Below, piece after piece: positions 1-10,157 of a DNA stretch of 64,000 bases. The notes under the pieces are model-generated. The model ran no database searches, was not told the origin of the DNA, and saw only the letters and a program-made list of their open reading frames with translations. Position 1 is the first letter of the stretch, and each line of letters opens with the position of its first letter. This stretch comes from Massilia sp. H-1 (GTDB lineage: Bacteria > Pseudomonadota > Gammaproteobacteria > Burkholderiales > Burkholderiaceae_D): NCBI GenBank assembly GCA_024703915.1, contig CP087969.1, positions 4,650,001-4,714,000 of the forward strand, written 5' to 3'. A program made the position numbers and the translations under genes.

Positions 1-383
1 CCCTGACCGAAGCTGGTTACGCTCCGGAAATGGCTTACTTCGAATGCCTGCACGAACTGAAACTGATCGTCGATCTGATCTATGAAGGCGGCATCGCCAA
101 CATGAACTACTCGATCTCGAACAACGCGGAATACGGCGAGTATGTGACCGGTCCGAAAGTGGTGACCTCGGCCACCAAGGATGCGATGCGTCAGTGCCTG
201 AAGGACATCCAGACCGGCGAATACGCCAAGAGCTTCATCCTGGAAAACAAGGCTGGCGCCCCGACCCTGATTTCCCGCCGCCGCCTGACCGCCGAGCACC
301 CGATCGAAGAAGTCGGCGCCAAACTGCGCGCCATGATGCCTTGGATCGCCAAGAACAAGCTGGTGGATCAGTCGAAGAACTAA
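1..383 (+). CDS. ilvC: Ketol-acid reductoisomerase, C-terminal part
   Basis: The gene is cut by the left edge; about 126 C-terminal residues remain of the roughly 338 usual for the class I enzyme. IlvC performs the NADPH-dependent isomerisation and reduction of acetolactate in valine, leucine and isoleucine synthesis. The visible part is the knotted helical C-terminal domain, with the conserved stretches CLHELKLIVDLIYEGG, MNYSISNNAEYGEY and, near the end, the ARRR-type tail replaced by SRRRLTAEHPIEEVG. The frame is intact to TAA. leuA lies 2 kb downstream, so this is a branched-chain amino-acid neighbourhood. Confidence 0.95.
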   Translation, partial: LTEAGYAPEMAYFECLHELKLIVDLIYEGGIANMNYSISNNAEYGEYVTGPKVVTSATKDAMRQCLKDIQTGEYAKSFILENKAGAPTLISRRRLTAEHPIEEVGAKLRAMMPWIAKNKLVDQSKN

Positions 384-391
384 GCAGCAAC

Positions 392-417
392 GGTGGAGCT
401 GCACGCGCAGCTCCACC
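392..417 (+). terminator. Hairpin just behind ilvC
   Basis: A perfect 10-bp stem (ggtggagctg/cagctccacc) with a 6-nt loop begins nine bases after the ilvC stop. It has no U-run, so it may be an RNA-stabilising or Rho-associated hairpin rather than an intrinsic terminator. Confidence 0.45.
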
Positions 418-509
418 AAATGTAGTAAAACGCATTCATTTGCAACCATTGATGTCAAAGACGCGCCGGGATGTGAATTCCGGGTATCTTTCCAGTTAAT
501 CAAGCTGGA

Positions 510-530
510 AGGGGCGATGTGCCCCTTTTT
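510..530 (+). terminator. Intrinsic terminator of ilvC
   Basis: A 6-bp GC-rich stem (aggggc/gcccct) with a 5-nt loop is followed by TTTTT at 526-530. It lies 130 bases behind ilvC and 28 bases before the next start codon. Confidence 0.6.
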
Positions 531-557
531 CTTGCCATTCACCTGGAGAATCAAACA

Positions 558-1346
558 ATGTCGCTCAAGAAAATCGCCATCCTCGCCGCTGTCGCCCTCG
601 CCACCCAGGCCCAGGCCCAATCGGCATTGCCGACCACCGGCACGCTCGTTATCGTTCCCGCCTACGGCGAAGTCACGCACGTCAATGACGAAGCCACCGT
701 CAATTTCATGGTCGAGGAACAGGACAAGGACAAGGCGGCAGCCGCATCAGCGTCAATCAAAAGATGAAACAGAGCACCGACATCGTCCGCAAGGAAGATG
801 CGAAGGCCGCGCTCAAGACCATGGGTTACTACACCTATCCGGTGTACCCGGAACAGGCGCCGCCGATGCCGGTGCCGCAGTCGCCTGACCAGATTTTCCA
901 GCAGCCGAAGCCGCCCAAGCCCATCGCCTGGCGCGTCGGCCAGTATCTGGAAGTAAAAACCACCAACATCGGCGGCCTGCCGAAAATGACCGCTGCCGTG
1001 CAAAAGTCGCGGCACTCAACGGCATCAGCTTCGGCCTGAGCCCGGCCACCACCAAGCAGCTCGACGACAAGCGCATCGCCGAGACCTATCGCAACCTGAA
1101 CGAACGCATCGCCTCGATCGTTCGCGCCATGGGCCGCAAGGTCGGCGAAGCCACGCTCGAGACGGTCGACTTCGAAGGCTCGGGCAATTACAGCCAAGAA
1201 CCCGAACGGCGACGCCATGCGCGCCCCCGATGATGATGCGCGCCAAGGGCCGCATGCAGGAATCGACCGAAGTGGCCGAGCCGAGCTTCGAGCCGGGCGA
1301 AACCACGCTGCAAATGCGTTTGGTCGGAAAGGTGAAATTCAAGTAG
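558..1346 (+). CDS. Secreted SIMPL (DUF541) domain protein
   Basis: It encodes a periplasmic protein of about 260 residues. The signal peptide is MSLKKIAILAAVALATQAQA, then the domain opens with LPTTGTLVIVPAYGEV and ends in LQMRLVGKVKFK. The pattern, a beta-rich start with helix-rich TTKQLDDKRIAETYRNLNE in the middle and a closing strand, is that of SIMPL/DUF541 proteins, whose exact role is not settled. GGAG at 545-548 supports the ATG at 558. The frame breaks near 743, 1005 and 1195 and must be joined to give the domain; each break is 1-2 bases and looks like a sequence error. Family assignment is from overall pattern and could be wrong in detail. Confidence 0.7.
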
Positions 1347-1436
1347 ACGCGCTTGCGCTCGCTCAGTTGGCGGTCGGACCACTATAATGAGTGGCGCGAC
1401 CGCCCCGGGCGGCCAACTCACTTGAAACGGAAACAT

Positions 1437-2352
1437 ATGGCAACCTTCCCCCGCCGCAGAAAGCCTGGCGCCCATCCAAAACCGAAGAAGTTCTCGCGTT
1501 CCGCAGCATCGGCCGCCCGAAGTTCGACGCGGACGGCAACAAGATCCGCCCGCGCGGGGTCTACCTGCTGCCCAACGCCTTCACCACGGCGGCCCTGTTC
1601 TGCAGGCTTCTTCGCCATCATCATGGCGATGAGCTACAAGTTCGAACACGCGGCCTGGGCCATCTTCATTGCCATGATTCTCGACGGCCTGGACGGGCGC
1701 ATCGCCCGCCTGACCAATACCCAGTCCGAATTCGGTGCCCAGTACGACAGCCTGTCCGACATGGTGTCCTTCGGCGCCATTGCGCAGCTGGGTGATCTAC
1801 GAGTGGTCGCTGCACAGCCTGGACCACAAGCTGGGCTGGATCGCCGCCTTCGTCTACTGCTCGGGCGCCGCGCTGCTGCTGGCGCGTTTCAATACCAATA
1901 TCGAAGTGGTCGACAAGCGCTTCTTCCAGGGCTTGCCCAGCCCGGCGGCGGCGGCCATGGTGGCTAAGCTTCATCCTGATCATGACCGATTTCGCACCCG
2001 ACCTGGACTGGGCACCGTCCACCATGGCCTGGGTGTCGTTCGGCGTGACCTTGTTTGCTTAAGCCTGACCATGGTGACCAATGTCCCGTTCTACAGCTTC
2101 AAGGATGTGAACTTCCGCAAGTCGGTCCCGTTCATCGTCGTGTTCCTGATCGCTCTCGCGCTGGCGCTGGTCTCGATCGACCCGCCTAAAGTGCTGATGC
2201 CGATTTTTGTTTTATACGGTTTGTCCGGTTACGCGGTGTATTTCTGGCGCCTTTTCAAAGGCAAGCCGGTATCCATCGTCCAGACCGACGACGAGATCGA
2301 GACGATCCGAGCGAGCGCCGCTGACCGATCGTCGTCCTCGCGCAGGTGTTAG
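1437..2352 (+). CDS. pssA: CDP-diacylglycerol-serine O-phosphatidyltransferase
   Basis: The enzyme makes phosphatidylserine from CDP-diacylglycerol and serine at the inner membrane, the first step to phosphatidylethanolamine. The CDP-alcohol phosphotransferase signature DGx2ARx8Gx3Dx3D is visible as DGLDGRIARLTNTQ...G AQYD SLSD around codon 75-100, embedded in a series of hydrophobic segments (FIVVFLIALALALVSI and others). The start at 1437 follows gaaacggaaac and gives the basic leader MATFPRRRKPG. Frame breaks lie near 1500, 1608, 1788, 1963-1969 (GCTAAGC for GCCGGC in VAGFILIM) and 2057-2064 (GCTTAAGC for GCCGGC in FAGLTMV). The upstream gene psd expected in some relatives is absent here. 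Confidence 0.88.
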
Positions 2353-2369
2353 GCGCATGCATGCTTACC

Positions 2370-2428
2370 CCCATAGCACGCTGCCGAATTCGGTAAGGCG
2401 CTATGGGTCGCCGCCTTCATGAGGACGA
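2370..2428 (+). repeat. Dispersed REP-like element, copy 1
   Basis: An imperfect palindrome spans 2370-2407 (cccatagc...gctatggg around ccgaattcgg). Its right side runs into gcgctatgggtcgccgcct and the following bases to 2428, which recur at 15083-15114 with one mismatch and one gap. It occupies the pssA-leuA gap. Confidence 0.6.
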
Positions 2429-2471
2429 TGGAATGGCGGCTCTTGCATTTACTTTGCCTATTGGAGCTGCC

Positions 2472-4016
2472 ATGACGAATTCGAACCGCCTGATCATTTT
2501 CGACACCACCCTGCGCGACGGCGAGCAGTCGCCCGGCGCGTCGATGACGAAAGATGAAAAAGTGCGTATCGCGCGCCAGCTCGAACGCATGCGGGTCGAC
2601 GTGATCGAAGCCGGCTTCGCGGCCGCCTCGCCGGGCGACTTCGAAGCGATCCGCGCCATCTCGGCCGCGATCAAGGATTCCACCGTCTGTTCGCTCTCGC
2701 GCGCCAACGACCGCGACATCGCACGCGCCGCCGAGGCCCTGCAGCCTACCGCCCGCAAGCGCATCCACACCTTCATCGCCACTTCGCCCCTGCACATGCA
2801 AATGAAGCTGCGCATGGAGCCGGAACAGGTGCTCGAACAAGCCAAGATCGCGATCCGCTGCGCGCGCCAGTACACCGACGACATCGAGTTCTCGCCGGAA
2901 GACGGCAGCCGCTCGGACGAAGACTTTTGTGCCGCGTGCTGGAAGCCGTCATCGCCGAAGGCGCCACCACCATCAACTTCCCCGACACGGTCGGCTATGC
3001 GGTGCCCGAGGTGTTCGGCGCCACGATTGCCCGCCTGCGCGCGCATTCCCAATTCGGACAAGGCCATCTGGTCGGTGCACTGCCATAACGACCTCGGTCT
3101 GGCGGTGGCCAACTCGCTGGCTTGGCGTGATGATCGGCGGCGCGCGCCAGATCGAATGCACCATCAATGGCCTGGGCGAACGGGCTTAAGCAATACCGCG
3201 CTCGAAGAAGTCGTGATGGCGCTGCGTACGCGCGGCGACTATTTCGGCCTCGAACTCGGCATCGACACCACCCAGATCGTGGCCGCCTCCAAGATGGTCT
3301 CGCAGATCACCGGTTTCGCGGTGCAGCCGAACAAGGCGGTGGTTGGCGCCAACGCCTTCGCGCACGCCTCCGGCATCCACCAGGACGGCATCCTGAAAGC
3401 GCGGAAACCTACGAAATCATGCGCGCCGAAGACGTGGGCTGGGCCGCCAACAAGATCGTGCTGGGCAAACTGTCCGGCCGCAACGCCTTCAAGGGCCGCC
3501 TGCAGGAGCTGGGGATCGAACTGGAATCGGAAGCGGAAGTCAATGCCGCCTTCGCCCGCTTCAAGGATCTGGCCGACCGCAAGAGCGAGATCTTCGACGA
3601 GGACATCATGGCGCTGGTGTCGGCCGAAGACCACGCGCACGAAGGCGAGTACTACCGCTTCGTGTCGCTCGCGCAGCGCTCGGAAACGGGCGAGGTGCCG
3701 AGCGCGAAAGTCGTGTTCGCGATCGACGGCAAGGAATTCACCTGCGAAGGGCAGGGCGATGGCCCGGTCGACGCCACCGTCAATGCGATCGAAAAGGAAG
3801 CGGCCAGCGGCGCCGAACTGGTGCTGTTCTCGATCAACGCGATCAGCAACGGCACCCAGTCGCAGGGCGAAGTGACGATGCGCCTGTCGCGCTCGGGCCG
3901 CATCGTCAACGGCGTGGGGTCTGACCCCCGATATCATCGTGGCCTCGGCCAAGGCTTACCTGTCAGGGCTGAACAAGCTCCACTCGAAAGTGGAGCGGGT
4001 CAATCCACAGCAGTAA
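2472..4016 (+). CDS. leuA: 2-isopropylmalate synthase
   Basis: LeuA condenses acetyl-CoA with 2-ketoisovalerate, the committing step to leucine. The corrected protein is about 513 residues, the normal length. The N-terminal TIM barrel shows FDTTLRDGEQSPG, the metal-binding HCHNDLGLAVANSLAG with its HxH, and the active-site region HASGIHQDGILK. The C-terminal regulatory (allosteric) domain reads SAKVVFAIDGKEFTCEGQGDG. The ATG at 2472 is preceded by GGAG at 2463-2466; an in-frame ATG upstream lacks such a site. Breaks: near 2926, 3047, 3118 (GCTTGGC in SLAGVMIGG), 3184-3191 (GCTTAAGC in ERAGNTALEE), 3401 and 3921. The last lies in a GGGGTCTGACCCCC stretch. Confidence 0.92.
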
Positions 4017-4024
4017 GCGCTGCG

Positions 4025-5246
4025 CTAACTGGTTTTGAATACCAGCGCCGCCACGCGGCGCAGTTTGGGCGCCACGACCGGCACGGTGAGCATCGTGCTG
4101 GCCACGGCCATCAGCAGCAGGGCGGTAAAGGTCTCGCTGGTGATGATGCCCTTGTCGAGCAGGATGTTGACGAAGATGATCATGATCAGCGCCTTGGTCT
4201 GCAGCAGCCAGCCGATGACCGACGCTTCGCCCGGTCCCCACTTGAGGATCTTGCTTAGCCCCGCGTGAATGCTTAGGCCAGCTTGCCGCTCACGGACGCC
4301 AGCAGCAGCACGCTTCTACCACCACGAACACCGCATAACCGCCCATGGCCCAGTTGGTGCGCAGCCCGGTCGACAGGAAGAACACCGGCATGATCGCCAG
4401 CAGCACGTGGTGGCGCATCATGTCCATCTGCTGCTGGTCGAACCAGTCGGCGTCCATGACCGCACCGGCCAGGAAGGCGCCCACCATGAAGTGCAGGCTA
4501 GGCCCAGTCGGCGGCAAACGCACACACGGCCAGCCAGATCAGCGACACGTACCAGCGGTCGCGCTGCAGGCAGTTTTGCCATCAGCGCGCGGAAGGCATA
4601 GGTGGCGGCGCCAAAGGCGAGCAGGAAGCCGAGCTGGCGGCCGACCCGGTCCCAGTCCAGCATGATCAGGGCCAGCACGCCCCAGATGGCGATGTCGTCC
4701 AGGCTGGCGTAGCGCAAAATGCGCTGGCCGATCGGCTCGCGCAGGATTTCCAGTTTTTCCATCAGCAGGATCAGGATCGGCAGCGCCGTGACGGCGCAGG
4801 CCATGCCGATGCCGAGCACGAACTGCCAGCTGCGCGCCTGCGGACCGATCCAGCCGGCGTAGCCGAGCATGCCCAGCGCGGCCACGCAGCCGAACAAGAG
4901 CGGCGTACCCAGCGCCAGCGAGGCCGTGATCAGGCTCTCGCGCCGGTGTTCCCACGCCTTCTTGAGATCGAGCTCGATCCCGGCGATCATCACGAACAGC
5001 ATCACGGCCCACCACGCGATGCCGTTGAGCGAACCGATCACCTGGGGATTGAAGACGAAGCCGTAATAGTCGGGGGTAAGCCCGTCCCAGCACGCCGGGT
5101 CCGAGCAGAATGCCGGTGATGATCTGCACCACCACCAGCGGCGCGTAGTAGTCGGTATCGGCCAGGCGCCAGATCAGGTAGGGGATCGTGAAAATGATCA
5201 GCATCGCGATCAGAAAGATCTCGGTCGCGCCCATTGCGCTGTGCAT
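4025..5246 (-). CDS. CPA2-type cation/proton antiporter
   Basis: It is an integral membrane exchanger of the Na+/H+ exchanger fold (PF00999), about 405 residues and some 12 hydrophobic segments. Visible landmarks are ITGILLGPGVLG near residue 45, FVMIAGIELDL and, in the middle, SLDDIAIWGVLALIM carrying the paired acidic residues typical of the ion site, then PVFFLSTGLRTNW. No RCK/TrkA-N nucleotide-binding domain follows, so it is shorter than KefB/KefC. GGAG upstream of MHSAMGATE supports the start at 5246. Breaks near 4270 (GCCTAAGC for GCCGGC), 4318, 4500, 4570 and 5080. Convergent with leuA, 8 bases apart. The transported ion cannot be read from sequence. Confidence 0.82.
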
Positions 5247-5319
5247 GCGGTCTCCATTGTGATGTTGTTTTCGCAAACATATCACAACTTTGGAATCGCT
5301 TCCAACTTTTATTCGCGGG

Positions 5320-6047
5320 CTACCATTTCTGGACCGTGGCTTAAGCTGTTCGTGCGCCGGGCAGTTGGTCATTTTCGGTTCCACGCGCTTGCCGATGTCG
5401 AGCTGGCCGGTGGGCGAGTTGGGCGATTCATAGGTCATGCAAAAGGTGCCGAAGGCGGTCGTGATGCGGTAGCGCTTGCAGGCCGTACTGGCCGGGATCG
5501 ATGATTTCCTTGATCTTGGCCGATTCGTACCATTTCGGCGGCACCGCGTCGAACGTCTTCGATGCCCTGCGCCAGGCGCAGCTGCGGCGAGTCGGGCGGC
5601 TTGCTGATGCCGCGGGTGGCAAATTCCTTGCGCAGTTCCTTGTCGAACTTGCCGATGTCGCGCTTGGCCTGTTCCATCATCTCGGCGGCGGAGCGGGTTG
5701 CCGTTTGGGGCGGCGCCGCGGCGGGCGGGCGCTTCCACGGCGGGCGCGTCGGCACTGGGGGCGGCAGCGACGGACGGCGGCGGCGGCGCGGCCGGCTGCG
5801 GGCGCATGCGGGGCGCGGACGGCGCTCTTGCGGCGCGCGACCGGCTCCGGCGCGGGCGCCTTGCGGGGAACCAGGCGCGGCAGGCTGACATTGACCCATT
5901 CGATGGCCGTGCGCTTTTCCTCGGCCGGGGCCTAAGCAAGCGCATCGACACGCTCCAGCCCCACAGCAGCGCCAGGTGCAGCGCCACAGTGGCGGCGATG
6001 CCCGTCAGGCGACGGTCCGGGTGGGGTGGAAAGGTCGTGGAGCTCAT
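5320..6047 (-). CDS. Membrane-anchored Pro/Ala-rich protein, TonB-like layout
   Basis: Function unknown. The protein starts MSSTTFPPHPDRRLTG, has one transmembrane helix (IAATVALHLALLWGWSV), then a proline- and alanine-rich linker of about 80 residues, and a folded end containing MEQAKRDIGKFDKELRKEF and ITTAFGTFCMTYESP. That layout resembles an energy transducer but no TonB C-terminal motif is visible. If GCTTAAGC at its 3' end is restored to GCCGGC, it stops at TAG (5320-5322), which separates it from the antiporter 73 bases downstream; read literally the two frames run together. Other breaks near 5560, 5710, 5830 and 5935. Confidence 0.6.
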
Positions 6048-6155
6048 CCACGGGAGTATAAATGGCGTGTTGTTTTTACATCGCCGGATGTGAAAAGGAG
6101 CGCCAGGCAGCCCTTGCGGGGGCGCGTGGCGCTCCTTTCGGCGGCGGCAGGCGGA

Positions 6156-6867
6156 TCAGCCTGCTTTTCCCTTGTCGGCTGCGCTGCAGACAGGATTGGC
6201 CTTCAGGCGGTTCGCCTCGTCGTTGCCGCGGTACAGCGACAGGCCGAAGCCGAAGCGCGTCATCCCGCCCGGGAAGTAGCGCCCTTCGCCGAGCTTGGCT
6301 TGCGGCACGTCCGTGCAGGCTGGCGCCGTACTTGCCATAGCGCGCATTGAGCAGCTTGGTGATGACCGACCTGTCGTCATTGCTGACGGCCGAAGGGAAG
6401 TCGCGCACGATGGTGGTGACCGTCCATTCCTGCTTGCCCGGTTCGTACAGATTGGGCGTCAGGCTGATGCCGACCCGGGTCGGGGTATCGCTGGTGCCGC
6501 CGAAGGTCCCGAAGATTTCGTTCGAGTCGCAGGCGGTCGACACGCGCGCCAGGGCCTGGAGCGCATTGCTGTCGAACTGTTTGTCGTACAGGTAGGGCGC
6601 GGCTTCATGCTAAGCATTCGGCCAGGTGCCGCGCAGGGCGCGCATGTCGTCGTCGGACAGCTTGCGCGCCGACGTCAGCTGCACCTTGTTGTTGATTCTG
6701 TAGGCGTTCTGGGCTGGCGTCCACTGGATCTTGTACAGCTCGGAAAGGCCGTCGCCGAGGCACAGTTCGGCGACGCAGGGCAGCCCCTTCTTCTCCAGAT
6801 CCTGAGCCACGCAGGTGGACTGAACGGCAAGCAGGGGCAGCGCGACAGCGAGTATTTTGATTAGCAT
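6156..6867 (-). CDS. Secreted protein of unknown function
   Basis: I do not recognise the family. A clear signal peptide (MLIKILAVALPLLAVQSTCVAQ) is followed by a mature protein of about 210 residues with four or more cysteines (CVAELCLGDG, TACDSNE, ACTDVP, NPVC), suggesting disulfides in the periplasm. Repeated small-residue segments such as VGISLTPNLYEPGKQEWTVT and FPGGMTRFGFGLSLYRGND suggest a beta-rich fold. GAAGG precedes the start. Breaks are near 6315 and 6610 (GCTTAGC for GCCGGC). Confidence 0.6.
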
Positions 6868-7295
6868 GGAAGACCTTCAGGTTGGGATGGGAGAAAGGTT
6901 TTATAAATACGCCAACTGTGAAAACGCCTGAATATCGATTTAACGGGAAGCTTGAACACAAGTCAATGTGAAGACCGCATAAACGCACCCAGTGCCCATT
7001 CAGTGTTGTTTAATTGCCGTATGGCAAGCCAATTCGGCCCGGAAGCTTTGCATTGATGCATTGAATCTGGTCATTTGTGCAGCATGATTGGTTCCTCGTC
7101 AATCTTGCCTTGTCCGGACCGGTGCCGTCGATTGCGGAAAAAAATGCCCGCTGCAGGCGCTGCGATGCATTCCCTACTGGCGGCACGCCTGGAATTCACA
7201 TATACTTGCGGGTCTGGCCGTTTTGGCCAGTTCATCAATCGAAGTTCACGGTGCGCTGGGTTACGACTCTTGCACCGCATGTGAAAGGTAATATC
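6868..7295. other. Gene-free leader region before rpsO
   Basis: This 428-base stretch has no supportable gene. It must hold the divergent promoters of the secreted protein and rpsO. TATACT at 7201-7206 is a good -10 candidate, and a small hairpin ctggcc/ggccag sits at 7214-7230 in the predicted rpsO leader, where S15 is known in other bacteria to autoregulate. Nothing else stands out. Confidence 0.4.
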
Positions 7296-7565
7296 ATGAC
7301 CGTAGAAAACATCAACAAAGCCACGATCATCGTGGACAACGCCCGTGCCCAGAACGACACCGGCTCCCCAGAAGTTCAGGTCGCACTGCTGACCGCACGC
7401 ATCAACGAACTGAACGGCCACTTCAAAGCGCACGCTAAAGATCACCACTCGCGCCGCGGTCTGATCATGATGGTCAACCGTCGTAAGAGCCTGCTGTCCT
7501 ACCTGAAATCGAAGGACGCTACCCGTTATCGTGATCTGATCGCTAAACTCGGCCTGCGCAAGTAA
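7296..7565 (+). CDS. rpsO: 30S ribosomal protein S15
   Basis: A complete, unbroken 89-residue protein, the standard S15 length. S15 binds 16S rRNA early in assembly of the small-subunit platform. The family core GSPEVQVALLTARINELNGHF, the HxxDHHSRRGL motif (KDHHSRRGLIMMVNRRK) and the end YRDLIAKLGLRK are all visible. AAAGG at 7283-7287 decides the ATG; longer upstream frames are non-coding leader. The rpsO-pnp pairing with a hairpin between them is the classic arrangement. Confidence 0.98.
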   Translation: MTVENINKATIIVDNARAQNDTGSPEVQVALLTARINELNGHFKAHAKDHHSRRGLIMMVNRRKSLLSYLKSKDATRYRDLIAKLGLRK

Positions 7566-7592
7566 TCGTTGTTGCTCGATCCAGTTTAAAAA

Positions 7593-7634
7593 CAAATGCC
7601 TGCGCAGCTTGCTGTCGTGGGCATTTTGTTTTTT
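7593..7634 (+). terminator. rpsO terminator/attenuator before pnp
   Basis: The stem caaatgcc (7593-7600) pairs with ggcattttg (7620-7628) and continues into a T-rich run to 7634. It lies 28 bases behind rpsO and about 105 bases before pnp, so read-through could link the two. Confidence 0.65.
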
Positions 7635-7739
7635 GCAGTCCCGGTTTATGCAGTAAAGCAGTAAAGGCGATGGATATTGCCTGTGGTGAGGTGAACGACA
7701 GCCCCTGAAAATCTGTCGGCAAATAGAAAGGGATTACCC

Positions 7740-9865
7740 ATGTTTAATAAAGTTACGAAAACCTTCCAGTACGGCCAGCATCAAGTCACCCTGGAAACCG
7801 GCGAAATCGCCCGCCAGGCATCTGGCGCCGTGATGGTGTCGATCGAAGACACCGTCGTTCTGGCTACCGTGGTTGCGCGCAAAGACGCCAAGCCAGGCCA
7901 GGACTTCTTCCCGCTGACCGTAGACTATGTCGAGAAAACGTACGCTGCCGGTAAAATCCCGGGCGGTTTCTTCAAGCGCGAAGGCCGTCCATCCGAGAAG
8001 GAAACCCTGACCAGCCGCCTGATCGACCGTCCGATCCGCCCGCTGTTCCCAGAAGGCTACCTGAACGAAGTTCAAGTCATCATTCACGTTCTGTCGGTCA
8101 ATCCTGAGATCGATCCGGACATCGCCGCCATGATCGGCGCATCGGCCGCCCTGTGCGTGTCGGGCGTGCCATTCAACGGCCCGGTCGGCGCAGCGCGTCG
8201 GCTACGCCAACGGCCAGTACATCCTGAACCCGACCACCACCGAACTGAAAACCTCGGAAATGGACCTGGTTGTCGCCGGTACCGAAACGGCCGTGCTGAT
8301 GGTGGAATCGGAAGCCAAGCAACTGTCCGAAGAAATCATGCTTGGCGCCGTCGTATTCGGCCACGATGCCATGAAAGCAGTCATCGACGCGATCCACGAC
8401 CTGGTGCGCGACGGCGGCAAGCCGGAAGTCGAATGGGTTCCACCTGCCAAGAACGAGCCGCTGATCGCCCGCGTCAAGCACTTCGCCGATGCCAAAATCG
8501 CCGATGCTTACCAGACCCACGACAAGCAAGCCCGTACCGCCAAGCTGAAAGCCGCTTTCGCTGGAAGTGAACGCCGCCCTGGCCGCTGAAGCCGCATCGA
8601 TCGGCGCCTCGGCACCGGATAGCGCCGAAGTGGGCAACATCCTGTTCGACATCAGAGCCAAGGTTGTCCGTTCGCAGATCCTGGACGGCGAGCCACGTAT
8701 CGACGGCCGCGACACCCGCACCGTGCGTCCGATCGCGATCCGCACCAGCATCCTGCCGCGTACCCACGGTTCGGCCCTGTTCACCCGTGGTGAAACCCAG
8801 GCGCTGGTTGTGGCTACCCTCGGCACCGCGCGCGACAGCCAGAAGATCGACGCGCTGATGGGCGAGTACACCGACGACTTCATGATGCACTACAACATGC
8901 CTCCGTTCGCGACCGGCGAAACCGGCCGCGTTGGCACGCCAAAGCGCCGCGAAATCGGTCACGGCCGTCTGGCCAAGCGCGCCCTGGTTGCCGCGCTGCC
9001 TAACCCTGAAGACTTCAGCTACTCGGTGCGTCTGGTATCCGAAATCACCGAATCGAACGGTTCCTCGTCGATGGCATCGGTGTGCGGCGGCTGCCTGGCA
9101 CTGATGGACAGCCAAGCGTGCCGATGAAAGCGCACGTGGCCGGTATCGCCATGGGCCTGATCAAGGAAGGCGGCAAGTTCGCCGTTCTGACCGACATTCT
9201 GGGCGACGAAGATCACCTGGGCGACATGGACTTCAAGGTAGCGGGTACGCCAGACGGCATTACCGCGCTGCAGATGGACATCAAGATCATGGGCATCACC
9301 AAGGAAATCATGCAAGTGGCACTGGCGCAAGCCAAGGAAGCACGCCACCACATCCTCGGTGAAATGCAAAAGGCCATGCCGCACGTGAAGACCGAACTGT
9401 CGGACTTCGCACCGCGCCTGATCACCATCAAGATCAACCCAGAGAAGATCCGTGACGTGATCGGCAAGGGCGGCGCAGTCATTCGCGCGCTGACCGAAGA
9501 AACCGGCACCCAGATCGACATCAGCGACGAAGGCGTGGTCACCATCGCTTCGGTCGACGCTGCTGCTTACCCAGGAAGCCAAGCGCCGCATCGAAGAACT
9601 GACCGCCTCGGTCGAAGTGGGCAAGACCTACGACGGCGTTGTGCTCAAGCTGCTGGACTTCGGCGCGATCGTCCAGGTCATGCCAGGCAAGGACGGTCTG
9701 CTGCACATCTCGCAGATCGCCAATGAGCGTGTGAACGCCGTTGCCGACTACCTGAAAGAAGGCCAGGCAGTGCGCGTCAAGGTTCTCGAGACCGACGACC
9801 GCGGCCGCCTCAAGCTGTCGATGAAAGCTGCCGAAGGCGCGGAAGCCGCACCAGCCGCGCAGTAA
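7740..9865 (+). CDS. pnp: Polyribonucleotide nucleotidyltransferase (PNPase)
   Basis: PNPase degrades RNA 3' to 5' by phosphorolysis as a trimer and joins the degradosome. Corrected length is about 707 residues. Order: first RNase PH domain (TGEIARQASGAVMVSIEDTVVLATVV), helical linker, second RNase PH domain with TRGETQALVVATLGT and ESNGSSSMASVCGG, KH domain with INPEKIRDVIGKGGAVIRALTEE near residue 560, and S1 domain with DGLLHISQIANERV. Breaks: 8195, 8562 (extra base before GAAG), 9113 (AGCCAAGC where DAGVPMKAH needs GCCGGC) and 9571. All four catalytic and RNA-binding segments are present once joined, so the gene is surely functional in the organism. Confidence 0.96.
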
Positions 9866-9889
9866 TCCGTACCGGCTCCGGCCAACAAG

Positions 9890-9923
9890 AAACCGCCAGC
9901 GCACAAGCCCTGGCGGTTTTTTT
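9890..9923 (+). terminator. pnp terminator
   Basis: A perfect 10-bp stem, aaaccgccag (9890-9899) with ctggcggttt (9910-9919), is followed by a run of seven T. Confidence 0.9.
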
Positions 9924-9934
9924 ATGGCTGTGCA

Positions 9935-10023
9935 GCGTTGGGGGTCAGGTCTGACATCCGGACACGGACTCAAGCGCGTTGCGCTTGAGTCCGTGTCCGG
10001 ATGTCAGACCTGACCCCCAACGC
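9935..10023. repeat. Perfect 43-bp inverted repeat with 3-nt loop
   Basis: Arms 9935-9977 and 9981-10023 are exact reverse complements around GTT. The outer part contains GGGGGTCAGGTCTGACATCC, itself built from short inverted motifs. It follows the pnp terminator directly. It could be an intergenic mobile hairpin (REP/MITE type) or an assembly fold-back, but the 3-nt loop fits a real cruciform-capable element. Confidence 0.85.
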
Positions 10024-10157
10024 CCGCCCCCAACGCCGCCGATGGCAAGTGCGAGGCAGTGGTCGTTTGGTGTCGAAATACGGTACTTTGCTGGAATTGG
10101 TATCGCCCTGCGCCTTCCGCACACACAATGGCCGCATTCATCCAACCGGAGCGCGCC

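Noticed and set aside
4539..6047. A single 502-residue fusion protein
   Set aside because: The two halves belong to different families and separate at a corrected stop (5320).
6868..7295. Coding frames in the rpsO leader
   Set aside because: Open frames here run into rpsO without their own ribosome site and have low-complexity content; S15 is complete from 7296.
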